In this document: piece after piece, positions 56,441 through 64,000 of the stretch
Layout: each line of letters starts with the position of its first letter
Numbering within the stretch: position 1 is the stretch's first letter
Translations under genes and position numbers: made by a program
Assembly (NCBI RefSeq): GCF_900496995.4
Contig: NW_024470389.1
Span: 62,001-126,000, forward strand
Reading direction: 5' to 3'
DNA length: 64,000 bases
Source: Aquila chrysaetos chrysaetos
Lineage: Eukaryota > Chordata > Aves > Accipitriformes > Accipitridae
The notes under the pieces: model-generated
Database searches by the model: none
What the model was told of the DNA's origin: nothing
The model's input: only the letters and a program-made list of their open reading frames with translations

Positions 56441-57000
56441 AAAATCGCCTGTTGTGCAAAACCCGCCATTTCTACATATTAAAAAAAAACCAAAACCTTC
56501 TTTTTTGGGAAAATCCCCCAATTTGCCTCTTCACGCCCCAAAAAAAATCCCCTCCCCCCGTACCGAAAACCACCGCTTTCTGCTTTTTATGCAAAACGCC
56601 CTTTTTTGCTCCTTTCCGCGCGGCCGCTCAATCCCGTCACCGCCCGGCCCCAAAACTTGCGGGTTTCGACCCAATTTTAACACACCCCCCCCCAACGGTC
56701 AGATTTCCCCTCCCCCACCCCCAAAATCGGGGAGGGGGAGGGGCAAACCCCAACGCCTGGCTCCCATTGGGGGGGTCAACGGGGTCACCCAGGCAGCACC
56801 AGACCGCCCACTTCCTCCACCTCTCACCTCATTGGCCGTTGCCCTCACCCCGCCTCCCGCTCCCTCAGCCAATGGCAGCACCTTGGACCTCCCCCCCCCC
56901 CCCTTGCCCTCCCCTGATTGGCCGGGACCTCAATGACCTCAAACACCCCCAAAAAAAGGGGGAACCCCCCAATTTCTAGCCCAATTTGTCCCAAAATGGC
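56440..57000. promoter_or_regulatory. Single-copy island with four CCAAT boxes
   Basis: A non-repetitive stretch between repeat blocks with CCAAT cores in either orientation at 56,766, 56,831, 56,869 and 56,917 and GC-rich DNA between them (CCCCGCCTCCCG). It looks promoter- or enhancer-like and lies between IgY-2 and FITM1. No exon is recognised nearby and function is unproven. Confidence 0.35.
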
Positions 57001-57640
57001 TCCTCTTGGACTCTTGAGGTTTTCCAGGACCGTTGAGGTTCTCCAAGCCGGTTTGGGTTCTCTTGGACATCTAGAACCTTCCTGGACACCTCAGTCCCCC
57101 CCCAAACCCCATCACCCCCCAATATGACCCCGCCCACCATGGGCACATGGACCTTCTGGACACTTGAGGTTCTCCAAGACGGTTGAGGTTCTCCAAGATG
57201 GTTGGGTTCTCCAGGACGGTTGAGGTTGTCCAGGATGGTTGAGGTTCTCCAAGATGGTTGGGTTCTCCAGGACGGTTGAGGTTCTCCAGGACGGTTGAGG
57301 TTCTCCAAGATGGTTGGGTTCTCCAAGACGACTGAGGTTCTCCAAGACGACTGAGGTTCTCCAAGACGACTGAGGTTCTCCAAGACAGTTGGGTTCTCCA
57401 AGACAGTTGGGTTCTCCAAGATGGTTGAGGTTCTCCAAGACGACTGAGGTTCTCCAAGACAGTTGGGTTCTCCAAGATGGTTGAGGTTCTCCAAGACGAC
57501 TGAGGTTCTCCAAGATGGTTGGGTTCTCCAGGACGGTTGAGGTTCTCCAAGACGGTTGAGGTTCTCCAGGTCGGTTGAGGGTTCTCCAAGACGGTTGAGG
57601 TTCTCCAGGTCGGTTGAGGTTCTCCTGGACATCTAGAACC
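57000..57640 (-). repeat. GAGGTTCTCCAAGACGGTT repeat 3' of FITM1
   Basis: About 20-bp units TTGAGGTTCTCCAAGACGG, about 26 copies, ending about 45 bases past the FITM1 stop. Part of it may be FITM1 3' untranslated sequence. Confidence 0.92.
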
Positions 57641-57682
57641 TTCCCGGACGTCTGGATCCCCCCCCCCGGCCACTTGGGTCCT

Positions 57683-57934
57683 TCATGCCGATGGAAGCCC
57701 CAACCCAGGTGGCCCAGGAGAACACGGGTAACGGTACCAGAAGCGATAGGTGACGACCCAAGCGGCCCAACCCAAGGCGGCGCCGGCGGCGTTGCGCGGC
57801 CAATCGTGACGGTAGGCCAAGGTGACGGCCAATAAGGCTTGCCACACCAGCACCAAGGCGACGTTGAGGAGGAAGAGGATGCAGAGGGCGGTGCCCGGAC
57901 GCCGGGGTCCTTCCTCCGCGGCATCTTCATCCTC
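57683..57934 (-). CDS. FITM1: FITM1 exon 3 (C-terminal transmembrane part)
   Basis: Last exon of a fat-storage-inducing transmembrane protein, an endoplasmic reticulum protein of the FIT family acting in lipid droplet formation. It reads EDEDAAEEGPRRPG (acidic, non-conserved), then ILFLLNVALVLVWQALL, AYRHDWPRNAAGAALGW and YRFWYRYPCSPGPPGLGL before TGA, aligning with human FITM1 (VFLLNVLLLGLWNFLLL, YFHQYTHKVVGAAVG, SPGSPGHGL). The second conserved FIT histidine is kept (R-H-D). The start was set at GGAAG|GAGG because it is in phase 0 with the only plausible donor of exon 2. Confidence 0.88.
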   Translation of the reverse strand, partial: EDEDAAEEGPRRPGTALCILFLLNVALVLVWQALLAVTLAYRHDWPRNAAGAALGWAAWVVTYRFWYRYPCSPGPPGLGLPSA

Positions 57935-57964
57935 CTTCCACCCAGAAGACCATGGGGCTGGTTG

Positions 57965-58285
57965 GGGCCAACCGGGTGATGGTGGCTCCGTGGGCGATGA
58001 TGACCTCATGGGCGATGATGACCTCATGGGCACTGATGACCTCATGGGCGATGATGACCTCATGGGCGATGATGACCTCATGGCTGATGGTGGCCTCATG
58101 GGTGACGGTGACCTCATGGGTGATGGTGGCTCCATGGGTGATGGTGGCCCCATAGACGATGGTGGCCCCATAGACGAAGGTCGCCCCATAGATGAAGGCT
58201 GCCCCATAGATGACGGTGGCCCCATAGATGACGGTGGCCCCATGGAGGATGGTGGCCCCATAGATGATGGTGGCCCCATAGAAGA
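57965..58285 (-). repeat. GATGATGACCTCATGGGC repeat in FITM1 intron 2
   Basis: Units of 18-21 bp, first ATGACCTCATGGGCGATG then GATGGTGGCCCCATAGAC. The early units contain TGACCTCA. Confidence 0.9.
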
Positions 58286-58459
58286 CGGTGGCCAGCCGGA
58301 CGCCTGGCTCCACCCAGACGCTGGGGTCGCCCCCAAGGTCAAACCACCCAATCGGAGAGCTCGTAGCAACCAATGCCAGAAGGACTGGCTCCTCCCAGCG
58401 GAGGAGGAGGCGGGGACTTCCCAGCCCGGACGCCAGGGTCCTTCATGGATCTCCCAACC

Positions 58460-58985
58460 TGGACGTTGAGGTTCTTCGTGGCCCCACCCCATTCGCTGAG
58501 CTCCTTCGTGGCCCCACCCCATTCGTTGAGCTCCTTCGTGGCCCCACCCCATTCGCTGAGCTCCTTCATGGCCCCACCCCATTCGCTGAGCTCCTTCGTG
58601 GCTCCGCCCCATCCATTCAGGTTCTTCGTGGCTCCATCTCACCCGTTGGGGTTCTTCACCCTTCCATCCCGCCTCTTGACCTTCTTCGCGGCCCCACCCC
58701 ATTGGCTGAGCTCCCTCGCGGCCCCACCCCATTGGCTGAGCTCCCTCGCGGCCCCACCCCATTGGCTGAGCTCCCTCGCGGCCCCACCCCGTCCACTGAG
58801 GTCCTTCACCCTTCCATCCCGCCTCTTGACCTCCTTCGCGGCCCCACCCCATTCGTTGACCTCCTTCGCGGCCCCACCCCGTCGGCTGATCTCCCTCGCG
58901 GCCCCACCCCATTGGCTGAGCTCCTTCGCGGCCCCACCCCGTCCACTGACGTCCTTCACCGCTCCACCCCATTCGCTGAGGTTCC
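58460..58985 (-). repeat. CGGCCCCACCCCATTGGCTGAG repeat in FITM1 intron 2
   Basis: Units of 30 bp, GCCCCACCCCATTCGCTGAG plus CTCCTTCGTG, about 17 copies up to the exon 2 donor. Confidence 0.92.
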
Positions 58986-58997
58986 CCGCGGCCCCAC

Positions 58998-59406
58998 CCC
59001 CGCCCGCCGAGCTCCTTCCCGCCCCCATTTCCTTCGCCAGGGCGGGTAGAGGATCCGCCCCAAAGCCCCGGCCTCTTCGGCCAATCCCAAGCCGCAATGA
59101 ACCAAGGCGAAAGCTTGGGGGGAGGCCCCGAACCCCTCCCACCGATGCCCCTCGGCCCGACAGCTCCGTGGGTCGCCGTGGGGCAGGAGGAGGATCCCGC
59201 CGGCCACGGGGCTCAAACAACGGCCGGTGGCGGCTTCCAAGGCGGCGAAGAAACGAGGGGCGGAGCGAGCCAGGGCCACGCCCACCGCCCACCGCCCAAC
59301 GGCGCGGAGAAGGGCGGCCACGCCCGGACGGGCCAGGGGCAAAGCGGCCACTAAGAGGGCGCCCAGCAACAAGGTCGTCCAACCGCCGGCCGAGGCCACC
59401 AGGCGC
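58998..59406 (-). CDS. FITM1: FITM1 exon 2 (core transmembrane region)
   Basis: Starts after CCAACCAG; the split alanine codon makes NLLEARLVASAGGWT, aligning without gaps to human NFFNIKFVNSAWGWT. It continues through hydrophobic helices, TGRCLSPVAGG (human TGSCFEPLPQG), RSCRAEGHRWEGF (human RSCLAAGHQWRGY) and the AEEAGA segment (human AEEAAV). The first conserved FIT histidine (human SSHTFLL) is glutamine here (SPQAFAL). The 3' end (AGG|GTGGGG) is the weakest junction: it is the only GT in range and is in phase, adding a basic stretch (PPWRRKWGREGARR) absent from human. Confidence 0.85.
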
Positions 59407-59479
59407 CTGGTTGGGGGGCGGGGAGGGGATGTATGGGGCGGGGGGGGCGGGGCGGGGGGGGAGGCGGGGCCAGGACGCC

Positions 59480-61860
59480 CCCCCCCCCCCCCAGCCCCAT
59501 AACCACCTCCAGACCCATAACCGAGCCCCCTAACTCCATAGCGCCCTCCCAGCCCTATAGAGACCCCCAGCCCCATAGCTCGGCCAGCCCCACAGCACCC
59601 CCAGCCCCATAACCACCTCCAGACCCATAACCACTCCCTCCCAGCCCCATAGCTCCTCCAGCCCCATAACCACCTCCAGACCCATAACCACCCCCCAGCC
59701 CCATAGCTCCTCCAGCCCCATAACCACCTCCAGACCCATAACCACCCCCCAGCCCCATAGCTCCTCCAGACCCATAAACACCTCCAGACCCATAACCACT
59801 CCCGCTAGCCCCATAGCTCCTCCAGCCCCACAGCTTCCCCCAGCCCCACACACCGCTCCATCCTCCCCAGCCCCATAACTCTGCCAGCCCCACAAGTCCC
59901 CCAGACCCATAACCACCCCCCCAGCCCCATAGCTCCTCCAGCCCCATAACCACCTCCAGACCCATAACCACTCCCTCTAGCCCCATAGCTCCCCCAGCCC
60001 CACAGCTTCCCTCAGCCCCACACACTCCTCCATCCTCCCCAGCCCCACAACTCTGCCAGCCCCACAAGTCCCCCAGACCCATAACCACCTCCTCTAGCCC
60101 CATAGCCCCCTCCCAGCCCTATAGCACCCCAGCCCCATACACTCCTCCAGCCCCATAACCACCTCCAGCCCCACAACCACACCCCCAGCCCCACAGCCCC
60201 CTCCCAGCCCTATAACCCCCATCCTCCCCAGCCCCATAGCTCCTCCAGCCCCATAACCACTGCCCCAACCCCATAACCCCCACAGCCCCACAGCACCCCC
60301 CAGCCCCACAACCTCCCCAGCCCCATAACCACTCCAAGCCGCTGCCCTAACCCCCCCAGCCCCATAGCTCCACCAGCCCCACAGCCACCCCCCCCATCCC
60401 ATAGCTGCCCCATAGCTCCCCCCAGCCCCATGTCCCCACCAGCCCCACAACCACCCCAGCCCCATAACCACCCCCCAACCTCTTAGCCCCTCCAGCCCTA
60501 TACCGTCCCTCTGCCCCATAGCTCTGCCAGCCCCACAGCACCCCCCAGCCCCACCCCCCCCATCCTCCCCAGCCCCACAGGTCCCCCTGGCCCCACACAC
60601 CCCAGCCCCATAACCACCCACAGCCCCATAACCACCCCCTCTAGCCCCATAGCCCCCTCCCAGCCCTATAGCACCCCAGCCCCATGCACCCCTCCAGCCC
60701 CATAACCACCTCCAGCCCCACAACCACCCCCCCAACTCACAGCTCCCCCCAGCCCCATAACTCCCCCCCCAGCCCCACAACCACCCCCCCCAACCCCATC
60801 ACCCCCCCAGCCCCATAACTCCCCCCAGGCCCCCCAACCCCACAAGCCCACAACCACCCCCAGCCCCATAACTGTCTCCAGCCCCATAACCAGCCCCCCG
60901 GCCCCATAACTCCCCCAATGCCCACACCCCCCCAGCCCCTTAACCACCCCCCAACCCACAGCTCTCCCCAGCCCCACAACCACCCCCCAGCCCCATAACC
61001 ACATCCAGCCCCACAACCACCCCCCAACCCATAGCTCCTCCCAGCCCCCACACCCCCCCAGCCCCACAACCCCCCCCAGCCCCATAACTATCTCCAGCCC
61101 CACAACCACCCCCCTAACCCCATCACCCCCCCAGCCCCATAACTGTCTCCAGCCCCACAACCACCCCCCAGCCCCATAACTCCCCCAATGCCCACACTCT
61201 CCCAGCCCCATAACCACCCCCCAGCCCCATAACTATCTCCAGCCCCACAACTCCCCCCCAGCCCCACAACCCACCCCCCAGCCCCATAACCACTGCCAGC
61301 CCCACAACTCCCCCCCCCCAGCCCCACACCCCCCCCAGCCCCATAACCACCCCCCCAAACCCACAGCTCCCCCCAGCCCCACAACCCCCCCAGCCCCATA
61401 ACCGTCTCCGGCCCCACAACCACCCCCCCAGCCCCACAGCTCCCCCCAGCCCCACAACTATCTCCAGCCCCACAACCACCCCCCCCAGCCCCACAACCCC
61501 CCCCAGCCCCACAACTATCTCCAGCCCCACAACCACCCCCCCCAGCCCCACAACCCACAACTCCCCCCCCAGCCCCACAACTATCTCCAGCCCCACAACC
61601 ACCCCCCCCCAGCCCCACAACTCCCCCCCAGCCCCACAACTATCTCCAGCCCCACAACCACCCCCCCAGCCCCACAACCCCCCCAGCCCCATAACTATCT
61701 CCAGCCCCACAACCACCCCCCCCAGCCCCACAACCCACAGCTCCCCCCCAGCCCCACAACTATCTCCAGCCCCACAACCACCCCCCCCAGCCCCACAACT
61801 CCCCCCCAGCCCCACAACTCCCCCCCAGCCCCACAACTATCTCCAGCCCCACAACCAGCC
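59480..61860 (-). repeat. CCAGCCCCATAACCACC repeat in FITM1 intron 1
   Basis: About 2.4 kb of 17- to 23-bp units CCCAGCCCCATAACCACC, filling the intron. The FITM1 sense strand reads GGTTATGGGGCTGGAGG, strongly G-rich. Confidence 0.95.
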
Positions 61861-61868
61861 CCACTCAC

Positions 61869-62050
61869 GCCTCCAGCAGGTTATGGGGCGAAGCCAACAG
61901 GCTGTGTGGGTCGGCCCGGGCTTTCAGGAGGGGTCCCAGCCCCACAAGTACGGCCAAAACCAAAGCGTGGGCCCGCGGGAAAGCCGGCGAGCCCAAGATG
62001 GCCGCCGCCCCACGGCTTAAGGCCTGGATGGCCGCCCCACACCGCCCCAT
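61869..62050 (-). CDS. FITM1: FITM1 exon 1 (N-terminus)
   Basis: Opens at ATG with MGRCGAAIQALSRGAAAIL, where AIQAL matches human ARIQALLG, then LVLAVLVGLGPLLKARADP (human AVVIFGPLLQFHVNP) and SLLASPHNLLEA (human TIFASHGNFFNI), ending GAGGC|GTGAGT. It is about 20 residues shorter than human in the first loop. The three exons give 280 residues against about 292 in human. The gene lies head-to-tail behind DCAF11 with only about 325 bases between the DCAF11 stop and this ATG, the same gene pair and order as at human 14q12. Confidence 0.88.
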
Positions 62051-62375
62051 GGCCGCCCCGGCCCCACGGCGGGATCGGGATCGGCGCTCGGGGACAGCTG
62101 GCGGGGAGGGGACAAGGACACGGGGAGGACACGGGGGGGGGGGGTCGTAAGGGGGGGACGGACGGACGGACGGACGGGGACGGAAGATGTGGGGCGGGCG
62201 ATGTGGGGCAGAGAGGAAAAAACAAAAAAAAAATATCGTATTTACGACTATCGGGTCACCCCCCCCCCCCGCCCCTGCCCCACGGCGGCAAGGGGACGCG
62301 TCCTTCTGTCCGTGTCCCCCCCCATACATCCCATAATAATCCCCCCCCAGGCGGTACTTGGGGGTCGCAGCGGGT
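62050..62375 (-). promoter_or_regulatory. Compact DCAF11-FITM1 intergenic segment, likely FITM1 promoter
   Basis: About 325 bases between the DCAF11 stop and the FITM1 ATG must hold the FITM1 5' untranslated region and core promoter. It contains a (CGTC)n run near 62,160-62,175 and a short A/T stretch at 62,218-62,245 (AAAAATATCGTATTTACG) in otherwise GC-rich DNA. Assignment is by position only. Confidence 0.35.
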
Positions 62376-62380
62376 TTATT
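62375..62380 (-). terminator. DCAF11 poly(A) signal overlapping its stop codon
   Basis: AATAAA on the minus strand contains the in-frame TAA stop of DCAF11 (CAA TAA A). The 3' untranslated region would be only some 15-30 bases. The reading depends on a run of 13 C's just before it having the right length. Confidence 0.6.
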
Positions 62381-62507
62381 GGGGGGGGGGGGGACGTCGC
62401 CGTGGGGCTAGGGCTCTGTGGGGCAGGGGGTCGGGGGGCGCGTGTCCCCCCCCCGCGTCCTCGGCCTGCGGATCCTGGTAATCCCACAGGCGGATGGTGC
62501 CGTCCCA
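62376..62507 (-). CDS. DCAF11: DCAF11 last coding exon (end of WD40 propeller and C-terminal tail)
   Basis: After CCCCGCAG the frame reads WDGTIRLWDYQDPQAEDAG, matching the human DCAF11 end (S-W-D-G-N-L-R-L-W-Q-Y-R-Q), a WD40 D-strand, then a proline/arginine-rich tail and TAA, 43 residues in all. DCAF11 is a WD-repeat substrate receptor of CUL4-DDB1 ubiquitin ligases. The tail beyond the WD motif has no similarity I recognise to human and runs through a long C homopolymer, so its last residues are unsure. Confidence 0.85.
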   Translation of the reverse strand, partial: WDGTIRLWDYQDPQAEDAGGGHAPPDPLPHRALAPRRRPPPPQ

Positions 62508-62534
62508 CTGCGGGGGGGGGGGAAAGGGGGGTCA

Positions 62535-63485
62535 GCCAGACCCATAGCGAACCCCCCCAGACCCATAGAGACCGACCCAGACCCACAGCGAACCCCCCCA
62601 GACCCATAAAAAACCCCTCCAGCCCCATAGAACCCCCCCCAGACCCATAAATACTGACTCAGACCCACAGCGAACCCCCCCAGACCCATAGAGACCGACC
62701 CAGCCCCATAGCGAACCCCCCCAGACCCATAGGGACCGACCCAGCCCCATAGAGACTGAGCCAGCCCCACAGCAAATCCCTCCAGACCCATAGAAAAACC
62801 CCTCCAGCCCCATAGGGACTAACCCAGCCCCATAGCAAACCCATCCAGACCCATACAGACCGACCCAGCCCCACAGCGAACCCATCCAGCCCCATAGAAA
62901 ACTCCTCCAGCCCCATAGCAAACCCATCCAGCCCCATAGAAAACTCCTCCAGCCCCATAGGGACTAACCCAGCCCCATAGCGAACCCCACCAGCCCCACA
63001 GAAAGCCTCTTCAGCCCCATAGCAACTCCCCCAGCCCCATAGCAAACCCCTCCAGCCCTATAGCAACTCCGCCAGCCCCACAGAGATGCTCCCCAGCCCC
63101 ATAGAAAACCCCTCCAGCCCCATAACGACTAACCCAGCCCCATAGTGAACTCTTCCAGCCCCATAGAAAACCCTTTCAGCCCCACAGCAATTCCCCCAGC
63201 CCCACAGCGAACCCCTCCAGCCCCACAGCAAATGCCTCCAGCCCCATAGCAACACCCCTTGCCCCATAGAGACCCTCCCCAGCCCCATAACGACTGACCC
63301 AGCCCCATAGCGAACCCTCCAGCCCCATAACAAACCTCCCAGCCCCACAGAGATGCTCCCCAGCCCCATAGAAAACCCTCCAGCCCCATAGCGACTAACC
63401 CAGCCCCATAGCGAACCCCCAGCCCCATAGCGAACCCCTCCAGCCCCATAGAAAACCCTTCCAGCCCCATAGAGACCCTCCCCAG
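62535..63485 (-). repeat. CCAGCCCCATAG repeat in last DCAF11 intron
   Basis: Units of about 20-33 bp with CCCTCCAGCCCCATAG plus AAAACC or CGAACC. Sense strand CTATGGGGCTGGAGGGG. Closely related to the FITM1 intron 1 repeat although an exon pair lies between them. Confidence 0.94.
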
Positions 63486-63557
63486 CCCCACAGCGCCCCG
63501 CCCCTTCCGCCTCAAGCCCCGCCCCCTCAAGCCCCGCCCCCCCTAAGCCCCGCCCAC

Positions 63558-63664
63558 CGAGGCGCTGGCCAGGGTCCCCTCGTGGGGGTGCCAGCAGACG
63601 TCCCGCACGCAGGCGCCGTGATTGGCCAGCCGCCGCACCGCCCGGCCAGTCAGCACGTCGTATA
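63558..63664 (-). CDS. DCAF11: DCAF11 penultimate coding exon (WD40 repeat)
   Basis: Begins after CTCGGCAG and ends GCCTCG|GTGGGC. It encodes VYDVLTGRAVRRLANH and GACVRDVCWHPHEGTLASAS, aligning residue by residue with human DCAF11 (K-L-T-N-H-K-A-C-V-R-D-V-S-W-H-P), and joins in phase 0 to WDG of the last exon. The rest of the gene lies beyond the right edge. The remaining 336 bases to the edge are intron containing many CCACGCCC boxes and no recognisable exon. Confidence 0.9.
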
Positions 63665-64000
63665 CTGCCGAGGTGGGAGGGGCGGGGCGGGGGGTCAGGC
63701 CACGCCCACCGCCGCCAAGCCACGCCTCCCTCCTCTGCAAAACACACACCCCCCACCCCCGAGGGGTGACCGCCCCACCTCTGGTCACGCCCACTCGGCC
63801 CACGCCCACTCGGCGGAGGCCACGCCCGTGCGCGTCAAGCCACGCCCCCTTCAACCCAAGCCCCGCCCACCGCTATAATCCACGCCCCCTGTCCTTAAGC
63901 TGTGGCCCCCCCCCGGGACTGCCTTTAAGCCACGCCCACCACCCCTCAAGCCCCGCCCACCGCCCTAAAAAGCCACGCCCCTGCCCTTGAAGTCACGCCC

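Noticed and set aside
57683-62050. TMEM121, the gene next to mammalian IGH
   Set aside because: The membrane protein here aligns residue by residue with FITM1 (GGWT, AEEA, SPGPPG segments) and is followed by DCAF11; it does not resemble TMEM121.

Overview
This window is the constant-region half of an immunoglobulin heavy-chain (IGH) locus followed by two unrelated flanking genes. The organism is almost certainly a bird: a four-domain IgA gene lies inverted between IgM and IgY, the heavy chains downstream are IgY (upsilon) rather than IgG/IgE, and very GC-rich DNA packed with minisatellites is typical of an avian microchromosome. Two upsilon genes and a delta remnant fit the ancestral avian IGH gene set known from ostrich. 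I cannot name the species.

Layout, left to right. (1) About 1-7,410, plus strand: IgM (mu) from CH2 onward (CH1 lies off the left edge), with CH3, CH4 plus secretory tail, a secretory poly(A) signal, and the M1 and M2 membrane exons. (2) About 8,675-10,550, plus: a broken IgD (delta) gene with degenerate CH domains and a recognisable membrane exon. (3) 11,530-17,459, minus: intact-looking IgA (alpha), CH1-CH4 plus one membrane exon, followed on its own 5' side (17,950-21,850) by about 4 kb of AGCT-rich repeats that I read as the alpha switch region. (4) 21,850-28,900: five repeat fields, one of them (26,230-28,265) G-rich and AGCT-rich and a good candidate for the switch region of the next gene. 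(5) 28,936-35,375, plus: IgY-1, with CH1-CH4, M1, M2 and both poly(A) signals. (6) 35,440-40,550: repeat fields including a second switch-like array (37,090-39,180). (7) 40,679-50,706, plus: a second complete and strongly diverged IgY (IgY-2). (8) 50,770-57,640: repeat blocks only (alternating purine-pyrimidine, 28-bp, very AT-rich, and others), the place where the IGH 3' control region and boundary would be expected. (9) 57,683-62,050, minus: FITM1, complete in three exons. (10) 62,376 to the right edge, minus: the last two exons of DCAF11.

The immunoglobulin genes act as one system. Each produces secreted and membrane forms by choosing between a poly(A) site after CH4 and splicing from a GGTAA donor near the end of CH4 to M1. 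Class switching would join the mu switch region (outside the window) to the arrays before alpha, IgY-1 or IgY-2. Because alpha is inverted, switching to it must invert rather than delete DNA. Splice phases agree across every assigned immunoglobulin and FITM1 junction and across the one DCAF11 junction; all domain comparisons were made by eye from remembered family members.

Nearly every intron and spacer is filled by its own minisatellite, so the coding exons are small islands. Long open frames rich in W/G/L, H/P/S or A/C/S across those arrays are repeat translations, not genes. No tRNA, rRNA, CRISPR array, retrovirus-like element or recognisable interspersed transposon was seen.
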